Shown one piece after another: positions 37,745 to 49,756 of a stretch of 64,000 nt of DNA; position 1 is the stretch's first letter, and each line of letters begins with the position of its first letter. The notes under the pieces are model-generated. The model was given only the letters and a program-made list of their open reading frames with translations. It did not search any database and was not told the DNA's origin. The stretch comes from Crocodylus rhombifer. Taxonomy: Eukaryota > Chordata > Crocodylia > Crocodylidae. The translations under genes were made by a program, and so were the position numbers. The stretch lies in NCBI GenBank assembly GCA_038503035.1, contig JAVSML010024616.1:442068-506067 (forward strand), written 5' to 3'.

Positions 37745-38200
37745 TTAAGATAACTTGCATGATCAGGGGCACCAGGGCAGGTGCTACAAGGAGAGGCTAC
37801 AGGACCTGAACCTGTTCAGCCTCCACAAGAGAAGGCTGAGGGGGGGGATCTAGTGGCCTGTTACAAACTAGTCAGAGGGGACCAGCAGGCATTGGGAGAG
37901 TCCCTGTTCCCCCGAGCACTACCAGGAGTGACCAGGAATAACAATCACAAGCTGGCAGAGGGTAGATTCAGAGTAGACATCAGGAGGCGCTACTTCACGG
38001 TCAGGGCGGCTAGGATCTGGAACCAACTTCCAAGCAAAGTGGTGCTGGGTCTTACCCTGGGGGTCTTTAAGAGGAGGCTAGATGAACACTTTGCTGGGGT
38101 TGTTTGACCCCAGCACTCTTTCCTGCCATGGCAGGGGGTCGGACTTGATGATCTGCTCAGGTCCCTTCCAACCCTACCAGCTATGAAACTATAAAACAGG
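37745..38200 (+). mobile_element. CR1 3' part, relatively young
   Basis: This + strand 5'-truncated CR1 encodes an almost intact ORF2 C-terminus: FRVDIRRRYFTVRAARIWNQ, then LGVFKRRLDEHFAGVV. The 3'UTR ends ggtcggacttgatgatctgc, ggtcccttccaaccctacca and ctatgaaactata. The bttgaccccagcactc-type 3'UTR and ctatgaaa tail are what I associate with crocodilian CR1. Confidence 0.85.
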
Positions 38201-38203
38201 TCT

Positions 38204-38636
38204 GCTGCACCACATACCACAGTCAGGTGTTCTCTATGCTGCCTGCGTGTGTGCCTCTCCATTTTTTTTTCCACAGGTTTTTTTTCACTCCTGGATATCC
38301 AGGGGTCAAAAACCCCCCAGAAAAAAAAAAAAACCAGAACAGCATGTGTATGGACAGCTCACACCACTGAAAAGTGGAGCTGGCCTGCTTGGAGCCGCCC
38401 TGCAGCTGCCAGCCAGGCTCTGCTCAGCTGGATCACTGCTGCTGCAGCCCCAGGAGGCCCGCAGGTAAGGCTGCTGGAGTCAGCACAGTGCTCTCTACCG
38501 CCGTTGGGGTAACTTGCCGTGCACCAAAGTGCATGTGGCACGGGCATTCCCTGGGGACAAGTAGCTGTGGTGCAAGGCACGCTGCTGCTGCTTGTCCCCA
38601 GAGAACCAAACATCCACACTCAACTGGACATGGCCC
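38204..38636. mobile_element. Second copy of the 25581-25960 repeat family
   Basis: Shared blocks in the same order are ccacataccaca, gatatccaggggtcaaa, tgctgctgcagccccaggag, taaggctgctgg and gaaccaaacatcc. An A-run lies at about 38322-38333. The terminal inverted repeats seen in the other copy are eroded here. Confidence 0.6.
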
Positions 38637-38639
38637 CTG

Positions 38640-40589
38640 GGGTAATTGGTCCAAATATGGTTGAATTTTAAGCCTCTGGAAAAATAAGTTTATTCACACT
38701 CCTTTTGAGATGTGTTAGTCTGGCAGCTAAATTCTCTGCAGATACTGTTCTCACTAGGCATGCTTCAGACTGAGCATGCAGAAGCTGAGCATGTCTTTCC
38801 TTGCAGTTCTGCATCAGGTCAGTGTGGCAGCAGGCACCCAAAATGAAAGCACCTCCTCTCCTTTCAGTACTCCTGTGTTGATACTGATGAATTGGTGGAG
38901 GAAGAGTAGGTTGACTGGAATGCACAGATCAGAAGAATGCAGGCAGAAGCCAGAGAGTGGGGAAAAGTAGGCAGGAGGAAGAACAGGAGCATTGGGATGA
39001 TGATGGATAATTGCAGAAGGTGGTGCATAGGAAGAGAAGGGAAATGGTGGGAAGACCTTGGGTGGGTAGGAGAGGTTGCCCAAGCAACCTTGAGGCTAGT
39101 ACTTCCATTGAGAGCCTTGACTCTGCAATCTTAACACTGTTGTCGTGGTTTTAATGAAACTATGTAGAAAGTGTCATGAGCTATGAACACTATTTACATT
39201 ATCACAGTACTTTTGAAATTTGCCCTTGAAACCTGGTGATGGGGAGTTGGGCAAAAAGTGACAAATGGATAGTTCAGCCTTGTTTTGTTTCACTTTATTT
39301 TATAATTGGCTTAGTCATGTTGTCAGTATCTTGCTTCTAAACCAACTTATAAAACACATTGCTTATTTGCAAATACTTGAGATAAACACATAGCCAATAG
39401 TTTTCCAAGCTGCTGTGAAATCATCTAGATTTGACTATTGCACCTCTGGTATAAATCAGGAGCAACTCCAGGAAAGGCCCTTCTGCTACAGTGCAACTGA
39501 AACCAACCCATCCATTGTCTCTCCTTAGGTAAAGACAGATTGTAAAAATGACATTAGAAACAAGTGCGCTGGAATCTTCCTTTTGCCCAGGGTGTACACT
39601 TCTAAATGTGGCTTTCTGTGCAAAGAATGTGTTCTGCCTTGTTTTCCATGATAAAACTTACTTGTGTTGTAAAACAAGTGGCTTCAAATATAGCTGAAGT
39701 TGTGATCTACAACCAGCCCTCGAGTCTGCAGTTGGGCAATTGTATTACCATAATACTTATAGCTGTGTGAAGACTCCCTTTTACTAAATGATTTATTACT
39801 CTTCGCAGAATTCCTTTGGCTGCCAACTTTATTTCCAAGTCACTCCGTTCAGCTCAATTGGTCGCCTTCAGTTACCGTGGCAACCAGCAGATGGGGTTCT
39901 TTGACAAGGGTCAGCGGGGAGGCTACTGCAATATACAGGAAGAGCAGCTAAATAACAAAGCTTTCAGCATTGACAGTTCTGCTCTGTCTGGCCAGGAGTA
40001 GTTATCAGATTACTTGTATTAAAACCTAATTAAGATGTGTGCCAGTAAATGCAGCATGGTTATTGGATTTCGTGATTTAGCTGCCGCAGGTTGCTGCAGT
40101 CCTGTCACACTACTTCAGCAAATTCAGCTACGTGGTGTACAGTGGAAGTATTTTATATGCATAGCCTGGTAACATGAAATAAGTAATTTTTTAATAGGTT
40201 GGCTTCTACGGGCCTAAGATCTCTAGTTCTGCCTTTGAGTCTGAACGCCGCCCATAAGTCCCAGTGTATCTATTTATTTCAGATACATTTTAGAATCCAG
40301 AGAGAAATTCAAATAATTTAATAAGACCTACACTGTCCACTCCTCCCTTTTGTTCATTGTCATCTGTGGATCTGCTGAGTCCAATTTAGACTGGAACCTC
40401 TGCAGGTCAGGGACCTGTTAGCACATTTATCTCTGAAGGCTAGTGCATACCCATACTGCTTTTCTAAGGCATGCTAACAGAATAAGAGAGTTGCCTTCAT
40501 TCCTGGGAGAGATTTTTTTCTGTTGCCCAGAACATGTCAACTTCGCTTTCTCTTATGTAACTTTCTTTTTGTGCACTGACACTTTATTC
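38640..40589. other. SDCCAG8 intron with a candidate regulatory element
   Basis: Mostly single-copy sequence. A 62-codon + frame at 39816-40001 overlaps the X-box below. It lacks recognisable motifs and I do not call it a gene. Confidence 0.4.
39871..39884. promoter_or_regulatory. RFX-type X-box
   Basis: GTTACCGTGGCAAC is a perfect two-half X-box (GTTACC, 2-base spacer, GGCAAC) of the kind bound by RFX factors, which drive ciliary genes. It sits in a CpG-containing stretch inside the intron of SDCCAG8, itself a ciliary gene. Function is inferred from the motif only. Confidence 0.45.
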
Positions 40590-40935
40590 TTCAGTGCAGG
40601 AGGCCTCCAGAGAGCCCAGTGCACTACTTAAAGCCCAGGGCTCATGCAGAACTCTGCAGGACCTTGCGTAAGCCATCCACACCAAGGTGCAGAGCAGTCT
40701 AATAGCATTCTCCCTATGGGTGGCAATGGACTGGGCCTGCCACTGGGAAAGATCCGAGCTGTTTCTACAGCGTTTCATACCAACACCGAATGTGTCTCAT
40801 GTTGGGCACTACCTAGACAGAGAAGTACGGGTCAAGCTGAACAGACTGAGATCTGGATATGGATATTTCAAAACAACACTGCTCAAGATGAATATCTTGG
40901 ACAGCCCCCCTATGTGAACGTGGTGTCTCCATCAG
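40590..40935 (+). mobile_element. LINE ORF2 C-terminal fragment, second copy
   Basis: This copy is similar at DNA and protein level to 11520-12100. Shared blocks include cagcgtttcataccaacacc, ggatatggatatttcaaaac and aatatcttggacagcc. Protein motifs are QRFIPTPN and KLNRLRSGYGYFKT followed by LLKMNILDSPP, spread over two frames by indels. Confidence 0.65.
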
Positions 40936-41423
40936 ACAGTGTCTCGCAGATTTGGAAGTTGAAAGAAGCAGCAGCATTCTCCCTTAGTGCAGACTCTTCT
41001 GCTTGAGCACTTTGCATGTTAAATGTAATTTGTGAGAGCTTAGAAGTGTTGCAGCTGATTGCTTCCTTTCAGCATATGGGTACGTCCTCTTGGTAACTCA
41101 CCTGATTTTAGACTTAAGATTTTTATTGCACCCAGTGTTGTACAGAACATGGGGGAGACACAGGGCTTAATCCTCCAGTGATGGGCATCCTTCATTCCTA
41201 CTATTCATTCCATTCTGTGAATCTATTTTTTTGTTGGGCCCAGCCCACAGCCTGTGCCTCAAGAAGCTTTAACATACCGACCATAATTTTTAGCAGTAAA
41301 AATGTTGCTTTTGAAAGAACTAAATTTGGTAATTGTTCAAAAGCTTATTCTTTGTGTGACCACATATTTCTTTAATGTGTAACCTGGATGAGAAACTGCT
41401 CTTAAGTTCTTAATTGCACTTAA
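40936..41423. other. SDCCAG8 intron, no gene recognised
   Basis: No feature was seen. Confidence 0.35.
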
Positions 41424-41673
41424 AATCATAGAACAGTAGGGCTGGAAGGGGCAGAAATGTCATCTAGCTCAGATCCCTGCTCAAGACAAGATCATCTCTG
41501 TTTACACCATCCCAGAGATGTTTGTGTAACCTGCTCTTAAAATTTCCCAAGAATGTAGATTCCACAATTTCTTTAGAGTCTGTTCTAATGCTTAACACAA
41601 CCAACCTAAATTGCCCTTGTTTCAGTTTAAGACGGTTGTTTCTTGTCTTAACCCTGCAGCCACAGAGAATAGT

Positions 41674-41693
41674 TTCTCTCTCTCTCTCTCTTT
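41674..41693. repeat. TC microsatellite
   Basis: A pure (TC)n run followed by TTT, within the CR1 3' region. Confidence 0.9.
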
Positions 41694-42330
41694 ATATCCA
41701 CACTTGTTATCTGAAGACTTCAATTATCAGATCCTCAATCAAGCCTTGTCTTCTCCAGACTAAATAATCCCAGTGCTTCCAACTTTAAGTAACATTTTCT
41801 CAGCCCTCTAAATCATCAGTGTCACTTTTCACTGGACCCTAACCACCACGTACTTCCCCATGTACTTCTTGTAACTTGCCCACATACTTCTTGAAGTGTG
41901 GTGTCCAAAATTGGACACAGTACTTCAGATAAGGCCTCACCAGTGCTTGAGGAGAGCGGAAGAATCACTTCTTTTGTCCTGCAAGGGATAAATAACTTTC
42001 TTTGACTTGTTAATACAGCCCATTATGCTACTGGCTTTTTTGCAATGAGAACACCCTTGTGGGCTCATATTCAGCTTATGGTCCACTGTAACCTTCAGTT
42101 CCTTTTCTGCAGTACTGCAACCTCTAGATAGTCATTCCCAAGTCTGTATTTTTATGATTGTTCTGTCCTAAGTGCAGGACTTTTTTGCACTTGTCTAATT
42201 TTGTACCATTTTTCCAGTTTGCCAAAAAGTATTGTGAATCCTAATCCTATCTTCTGCAGTGTCTGTACTCTACCCAGCTTGGTGTTATCTACACATCTGC
42301 TAAGTGTACACTTAGTCCCATCCTCCAAAT

Positions 42331-42648
42331 CAGAGGTGTCAAAATATATGGGCCAGTCCATCCTGCCTATGGATCTTAAACTGGACCACATGCAAAGGGC
42401 CCCTTGGACTAGCCCCACATGTGCCTGCCCCAGCCCTGCATGCTGCACATGGCACGTGGAACCAGTCTCATGCACAATGTACACAGCCTGTGGGGTGGAA
42501 GTAGCACACGCGCTGCACGTACCAGGCCAGCCCTGCTCTGGACATGGGCACTGCCTGCACCAAACCAGCCCTGCCCTCTAAATCTGGCCCGCAGATCAAT
42601 CCTGCACCCCTCATCTGATCACAGAGCCTGATGAATTTGACACCCATG
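42331..42648. mobile_element. hAT-type MITE nested in CR1
   Basis: Ends are CAGAGGTGTCAAA and the inverted TTTGACACCCATG. CTCCAAAT (42323-42330) and CTCCAAGT (42649-42656) are an 8-base duplication with one change. The interrupted CR1 sequence resumes exactly after it. It is 318 bases long, GC-rich and noncoding. Confidence 0.85.
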
Positions 42649-43249
42649 CTCCAAGTCATTAACAAAGATATTAAACCATGCCTGATCCAGGACAGACCCC
42701 TGGGGAACCTCACTCAGTACGTCCTTCCAATTAGACATCAAGCTGTTGATAATTACCCTTTGAGCATGATGATCCAATGAGTTATGTATCTATGTTAGCA
42801 TAGTCTCATCTAGACTGTATTGCCTTAGCCTACTAATAACAGTGTCATGGGAGATGGTGTCAAATGCCTTGCTGAAGTCCAGGTATATCATATCCACTGC
42901 TTCTCTCCCATCCACAAAGCCCATGACCTTTTTATAAAAGAAAATCAGTTTGGTCAAGCATCACTTGCTCTTGATGAATCCATGTTCCTGTTCCTGAGTG
43001 ATCACCTTGTTCTTCTTCAGGAGCTTCCCAATATATTATTTGATGGCATGTTCCAGAAGCTTTCTAGGTATTGAGATCAGACTAACCGATTTGTAATTCC
43101 TTGGACCCTCCTCCTCTTTCTCAAAGATGCTAACTATATTTGCCACTCTCTAGGCATCTGGGACCTCACCTGACCTCCATCAGTTCTCAAAGAGAATAAC
43201 CAACAGCTTTATAATTACCTTAGCCAGACCATACTAAATTGGTGGACTG

Positions 43250-43640
43250 TTAAGAGATGTTAAAGCTAGAGTGTGCTGTGAGCAGTTGCACATTAAGGTT
43301 TAATGCCATTTCTTGTGGGCACAGTTCTGCCACTAGAGGGCTGGCTAGCAAGGGGATGGCTAGGACCCAGGATGCCTGGGCTATAGCCCAGCTCTGAGCA
43401 GGGAAGGGGGGGAGGGTTGGCAGTGGTGCATCCTGGGATGCTGGAGAACCGCAGATTGAAAAAAAGTCATTCTCAAAGGAGCTGGATGAAGTTCCCCTAA
43501 CACAAGCTAGGTAGTGCAGTCCAGAGTAACCCTCGCCTGAAGTGGCATAACTTAAGACATTCAGAAAGCATTTAGCACAAGTAAATGAGATGGGGACACT
43601 CATTTTAAGTGCCCTCGATATGGTCTACATGTAATGTTTA
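43250..43640. mobile_element. Unclassified insertion in CR1
   Basis: CR1 similarity stops near 43240 and resumes near 43640. The intervening sequence (with ggatgcctgggctatagccc, a partial palindrome) is not CR1. The termini were not resolved. Confidence 0.4.
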
Positions 43641-44574
43641 ATTTCACTCTCTGAGTACTCTAGAGCACCTCATCCACCCCTGCTAATTAAAAAAAATGCA
43701 ACCTATTCTTCCCCTGTTCTAGGCTGATTATTTCCTCCTCTGTCTGTGCTGTGCTTATTATTTAATAGTTGACTTGATTTCTGAAAACTGAATACTTCAG
43801 CCCTTTCAGCATCATGCATTACTAGATTTTCCTCCCCATTCATAAATTACCTTAGTCTTCCTCTTCTGGCATATTTGTAAAATGTGTTTGGGGTTTTTGT
43901 TGTCGCTGCTTTTTACGTCCCTTACTAGCTGCATCTCAAACTGTGCCTTGGTCTTTCTGATTTTCTTCCTGCGTGCATGTCTACATGACACTCTTATACT
44001 CATCCCTAGTAACCTGGCCAAGTTCCTACTTTTCTATGATACTTTAGAGTTTCAGTTCACTGAAGAATTCACCATGTAGCTAGCACAGCCTCTTGCCACA
44101 CTTCCTATTCTTTCTTTGCATTGGAATAGCCTGTTCTTGTGCTCTCAATGTGGTCTCTTTAAAGTACAATCAAAATTCCTGGACTGCATTGAAATTACCT
44201 CCATGGGATCTAATTCCCTGGGTTTGTTAAAAGCTACTTTTATGAAGTCCACTATCATTAGTCTTCTACAAGGGGATTATTAAAATGCAAAGTAAGAATT
44301 TTTGTTCTTGCCCTGCAATAAAATAATCAAAGCTGCAGTTCCTCATGGTCAAAGTTTATCTTCCTTTTTATGGAAGATTAGCAGCCTGTAGTCCCACACT
44401 GACCTGTTCGGTGTCTCTTACCCAGCATGTAAATGGGATTTTTTTTTATTTCAGTGGAGAAATTAGAGAATAATTTTGAATGTGTTATTGTGTAGATGAG
44501 AACTATTTCTTTTGTCGCACATTATTATAAATGGCCACAAAGTAACATGGTGTTAGAAATGGAATGGTATAAGT

Positions 44575-44803
44575 CAGGGGTCCACAAACATTTTTTGTGC
44601 AGAGTGCAAAAAACACCTGCAGCCTCGACTTGTAAGATGTTGGCATGCCAGGGGTATACAGCAGGGGGGCTGCAAGGGGTCTGATCCTTGTTGTGACCGT
44701 GCACTCCGGCCCCTTCCTCGCTGTCCGCCCAAGGTGCGCGTGCCAAGCAAAATGCCTTTGTGTGCCATGCTTTGGCACCTGTGCCAGAAGTTGCCTACCC
44801 CTG
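44575..44803. mobile_element. hAT-type MITE
   Basis: It starts CAGGGGTCCACAAACATTTT and ends AGTTGCCTACCCCTG. GTATAAGT (44567-44574) and CTATAAGT (44804-44811) form an 8-base duplication with one change. It is 229 bases long and noncoding. Confidence 0.8.
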
Positions 44804-44811
44804 CTATAAGT

Positions 44812-47800
44812 GATCTTTCTGTAACTGCAGATACGCTCTAGAAAATGAAGAGAAACCTATCTCCTTAATGGAATTATCTTTCATATGCCCACAACAGGAG
44901 GTGCCATCTTGTATGGACAAACAGTGAGGATCATAACCAATTAATGTGCTTGACCTCATGCTGCCTGCCTGTCTAGCATCCAGTAGAATAAGGAGTTGGT
45001 TTTGCTTATTAAATTGCCTGTTTGCCTCTTCCCTTGCAATACTGCCAAAATTGGGCTAAGTGCGAGCTGGAGCCCTATTCATTCAAGAAAGAGGAGGCAG
45101 CTGGCAGGACATGCTCTGCAGGGACCTCTTCATCACTGCAGTTCACTCCCCTGATGAACAGGCAGCTTGTTTTGCATTGAGAGACTCTGGGTGGGGTTTT
45201 ATCAGTATTTACATATGGTTTTAGTGGCCAGTGATGCTGACTGCAGAGGTAAGGAGCATGAAGGAAGGGGATCTGTCTGTATACCTGTGGGTCTCCAGCA
45301 TGGGAAATGTGGTTTACTTTGAAACATGCATATGAGACCAAAGGTATTTAAAACATAAGAAAATTAGCTCTTACAGCTGCCAGGAGTTGTATTAGGCCCT
45401 TAATGCAATTAGAAATTAGGGACCTGGAGTCAAAAAGGTCTCTGGATTTTAAGACACCAGTTGAACTAACAGGCGATTCTTCAGAGTTCCTGCCTTTGTT
45501 GTCTCAGAAAATGATACTTTAAAGGAGTAACCCTTTAGCACTGGTACAGGTGAAAAGCATTAAGTGCTTTATAAAGAGAAGTGAGCGATCTCTGTGTTTT
45601 CTTTGTCTGAGAAATTCAGATAAGTTGCACAACATGCCTGAGGTCACATGCTGAATCAGTGGCAGAGCAGGGGATACAACTCAGCTTCCAGTTTGATGCT
45701 TTTCTGTACAGCCTCCCAGTAGACATTGCTTTCTTTTGCATGTTGGACATGATTTACAGCTCCTAGAACAGTGCATGCGTTTCCAAAACACGGGGGGATG
45801 AGGGGCGCATTCATCTATAGGTGTAGTAGGCATACAAAACGGTTACATTGGTTCAGCTCTCCCAAACAGCAAGTCTTCCTCTCTCTCTTAAAATTGTTAC
45901 AATTGTCATAGCCTCCTTGGGAGTTTAGAACCAGGTGTCAGGCTTTGCAGTTTGAGGGTTTGTGCTTCCAACTTTTTTCTGATCTGTAGTCCTTTAGCTT
46001 GTAATATCACCTCTTTCATACATATGTACTCGCATGGTAATACAGACAGCTAAATAGCGCTTTGAAAACATGCTAGCCATGTAACTGTAATAATCTGATT
46101 TGAAAAAAACCCAGTAATCAGACTTGGCTATGTAGCAGATTGGTAAACATGGTTTTGTCCTCTCAGGTTTTTTTCTTTTCAACTTGGTTTTATAAAACTT
46201 TACTGTTAGTCCAGGAAGTGGTTGTTAGTTCAATTAGCTGAACAGCAGGGTTTCTGAAAGAATATGCATTGCAAGATGACCACATGGAGAGTTGATTTCT
46301 ATATTTTACACCTCGGCAGAAAAAAGATAGGTTCCACGTGGAAGAATTACCTCATAGAAACTTTCCATCTTTTACCTTTCTAGTAAAGCTGGTTTAGTGG
46401 CATAGCCAAAAAAAATTCAACCTCGACTCTATTATTGTGTATGTAGTCCTTGTTCAGTAAGGCACTAGATTACATACTTAACTGTGAGCAAATGAGTAGT
46501 CCTGCTGATGTTTCATGTTTAAGCAGAAGGTTAAATGTCTTGCTAAATTGGAGCTATAGTGCTATACATGTAAAGGCCTTAAGAAAAAGACAACCTGTCT
46601 TGAAGAAATAGGTATTAAAAGACCCTAGGCCACAAAATACAAATCCCAGGCTGAACTTCACCAACATTTGGTGGTGATGATTTCCGCAGGTTGATCAAAC
46701 TGGTGGGTCAGCCTGATGTCCCTGTCCCCCCAGTGCCCTAGAAGGTTTAGGTTTGGGGTTTTATTTTTGGCCCATCTCACTCTTAGGATGAGGTAGTTGT
46801 CTTTTATTTTACTTTATTTGATGAGACGAACTTGCAAAGATGTCATGAGTTTAAAAATAAGCATTTCCTTATGTAATGTTCCTGTATGTCCAGGATGTGG
46901 AAATCTACTCCTTTACAAAAATGGGTTTCCCCCCTTCAGTGTGCCAACCAAGGTTTGTTTTGATAGAGACTGCCAGAAGTGGTGAGCTGCCGAGTATTGT
47001 TGAGGGACTTAATGGAAACCTGTTATATAGCCCCGTCCCTATTAGAAAGTCAGTATTTACCCACCGTTAACTAGCGTCATCTGAACTATCACATTATTTC
47101 CCTATAATTAGGCCAGCCAACAAGTCTTTACTTGTTAATGGCACCCATAGCATAAGGGAAAAAGTCAACAGATATGACAGATAGTGGCCAACAGATAAAG
47201 CCCAATTACCTTGTGACAGCGCACAACTTGAAAGCCATGTTACAATAATAGATGTGAGTTTCGTGTCTGAGGAGCTCTTTAGGTGTAGTCTATATTGTGA
47301 AGAGGATTAAAATACATCTGACAGAAAGCTCAGCATGCATTATTTTCGACAGGTAAATATGTACTTAGTACGCCCAATAGCATAGGCTCTGACTGTGCTT
47401 TTCTTTGTCCTGACTGAAGTCTGTGCTGAGACACCACCTGCCACTTAGTTGTTCCACCATTACATCTGCTGCCAGCAGACGATGGCACCTGTCCTTTACT
47501 GAACCCCATCTTGTATGGTGCATTGTACAGGGAAGCCCTGTTTACCTGTTGCTGCAGTACAAGCAATAGAAATTGTCTTTGTTCATCTGCTTTGTAGTTT
47601 TGATCCTTTATTTTATTGAACATGTCTTGTTTTATTCATGGTAAGTATCATACAGCACCCCATTGCCTTGACATGGATCATCTTAAAAGTGCTTGAGAAA
47701 AACGCTATTCACTTCTGGGAGTAGGATACATTTAAGGGGGGAAGAAAAGGCTGAGTGGTTTGTATCTTTTACTTTCCTTACTGCAGATAAAAGTCAAACT

Positions 47801-48751
47801 TCCCCTTTCTGGTGTTTCTTTCAAGAGGAACTCCCAGGTTCCCTCAGGGTAGATGGGCACTGTGACATTTATTGGTTTTTTTGTGAAATCATCTGACCCA
47901 CATCTGCCGTAGAGCTCACCCTATAGATACCAATGATAGCCATACCCAATGTGACCATTCCTGAAGAAGTGGCACTTGCGTTTGTAGTGTAGACCAGACC
48001 TTTGTATATTCAGTCTTATTCACAAGCCCCTTCCTTCTGCTCTCTCAACTCAGATATGAGCCTTTGGGCTTGATGGGCTGTACTAGAAGTTAAGTGACAG
48101 GTTTTAAAGGCTCTCTTCAGGCATACTTAGTTAAAACTTGTCTTATTTTAAAAAGCCAAATAAAAGTTGCTTCCTATGACAGGAAGTGGGGCATACTTCA
48201 GGTTGTGAAAGCCATATAAAGACAACAGACCTGTCGTTCCAGGTCAGATTTGACAAGAACTAGTAAAATGCGTAAGCTTGGACTTTAATAGCTCTCAGCA
48301 CTAGTGAAACTGATGTAAGAAGCTTGCTTTTTAAGCAGATGTAGTGTGTGCAGCGATGCTGATTTTTTTTTACTGTGCTCGTATGGCAGAAGCCATGGGA
48401 AAAATAACCTCCCAATGGCACCTTTCCTGTAGGAGAGGACCTGCATACACACAGTGCTTGCACGCACATCATAGGAAGTGGCCCTATTCTTTGTGTCACT
48501 TAATTACACAACTAATTTGTTTTCTCCTCATAAGGTTTTTAAATTAAACGTTCAAACATAGAAGAATGCTCCTATTTAAGGGACCGAGATGAAATGTATT
48601 GAATATCCTACACATAACAGCTCATCCCCAGCATGACAACCTGGCTAAGCCCTGTCATCTGTAAACAGGACTCTTACTGCTTAACATCAAAGCCCCCACA
48701 GTGAATTCCAGTCTCAGAGCCATCATAATCCTTTCATGTGTTTTTTTCCAG
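44812..48751. other. SDCCAG8 intron, 3' part
   Basis: Mostly single-copy sequence apart from the MIR at 45595-45722. The intron ends with a long pyrimidine tract and AG at 48750-48751 (gtgtttttttccag). Confidence 0.5.
45595..45722 (+). mobile_element. MIR-type SINE, 3' half
   Basis: The stretch gataagttgcacaacatg, cctgaggtcacatgctga, tcagtggcagagcagggg and the following lines match the conserved core and 3' part of MIR. MIR is an ancient tRNA-derived SINE of amniotes. The copy is diverged, as expected. Confidence 0.75.
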
Positions 48752-48947
48752 GTTATACCAGCTTGACAAGCATTGCCAGACCACTGCTCAGCAGCTAGTG
48801 GAGTTACTCAATAAACAGAATCAGCTCTTCAAAGAGAGGCAGATGCTTACAGAAGAGGTGCAGATCCTGCGCACACAGGGATCAGGCCAATACCAGGAAC
48901 AAGCGAAAAGAAAGTCATAGGGAAATATTCCTCAGCCATCCAGAAAG
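48752..48947 (+). CDS. SDCCAG8: SDCCAG8 penultimate exon, C-terminal coiled coil (coding 48752-48920)
   Basis: A clear acceptor (tttttttccag) precedes the exon. The first G completes a codon; the frame then reads LYQLDKHCQTTAQQLVELL, NKQNQLFKERQML and TEEVQILRTQ. This aligns with the C-terminus of vertebrate SDCCAG8, where I remember QLDKHSQATAQQLVQLL and LRTQ in human. The pattern of Q, L and E suits a coiled coil. In human, nine residues after RTQ end the protein. Here the base pair after the CAG codon (48876-48878) is GG, not the donor GT, so the frame runs on for 13 codons (GSGQYQEQAKRKS) to a TAG at 48918-48920. A strong donor, AAAG|GTAAAG, follows at 48947/48948. I take that as the present exon end, giving a stop 27 bases before the junction, close enough that nonsense decay would not be expected. 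An assembly error at 48880 is an alternative. Gene identity is firm; the isoform is inferred. Confidence 0.85.
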
Positions 48948-49756
48948 GTAAAGTCATTAGCACAGGCTTGTTTCAAGCTGGTTTTCCTTCCTGAGACATT
49001 AGCTTCAGAGAACAGAAATAGCTCCATTTGATTGAGGGCGACTGGCAGTTGTACCCAAGCCCTGATTAAACCTCCATTAAATCAAGAAAATGCTATGAGG
49101 TATATGAAAGCAGCAGAAATAATTATTGTTAGCAATTCCAAGCTGATCTTTGCTTTGTCCATCTTGCAAAAAGACAGTGGGCAGTACAATATCCCTTGTT
49201 TAACAGCATTCACATTTAAGCATGAATACAGAATTGTGCTGTCCTGCCATTAAGTCCACCTGCTACTTTCTGTGGTTTGCCACCTCATTTTTAAACATTT
49301 TGGTCTCCCTTGTTGCTCTGAAAATCTGCAAAAAGAGGCAGTGCTGACAGGCTAACTGTACAGAGGCAGCAATGAACTCTGAAGTCAGTGGATGTCCATG
49401 CAACCAGGGAACTGCATGATAGCAAAAGAAGTTGGAGGATCAAAGCTTTAGTAATATGTAGTTGAGGTATTACATATAAGACTCTCTCTCCTACAAACTA
49501 CAACAATCAGCATCTGAACATTTAAGTTGGACACTGCTCCAGTAATCAATCACTACTTTGGAAAAAAGAAAGAGAATTGAATGTATTACTCAAATTTCAA
49601 AATAGATCTCTATTTCTGTGGCAAAAGTGATTTAATGATATTAACCACTGACTCATGTGGCTCACGAACATGGCAAGCTAGTAGTTCAGAGATGAAATAC
49701 AGAATTTCATTAATATGAAGGTGACCAAGGTAATTCAGTTGGGAAAATTGAATAAT

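Larger units (their letters stand above)
41424..44300 (-). mobile_element. CR1, long 5'-truncated copy with nested insertions
   Basis: The 3' terminus lies at 41424 (atcatagaacagtagggctg). Moving right, the 3'UTR, RT C-terminus (about 42000-42330), RT core (42650-43250) and endonuclease-RT linker (43640-44060) follow on the - strand. A hAT-like element at 42331-42648 and non-CR1 sequence at 43250-43640 interrupt it. A TC microsatellite sits at 41674-41693. The 5' limit is uncertain, and no long frame survives. Confidence 0.75.

Noticed and set aside
47330..47623. 97-codon frame on the - strand, Q-rich
   Set aside because: No recognisable protein family and no upstream acceptor or promoter signal.
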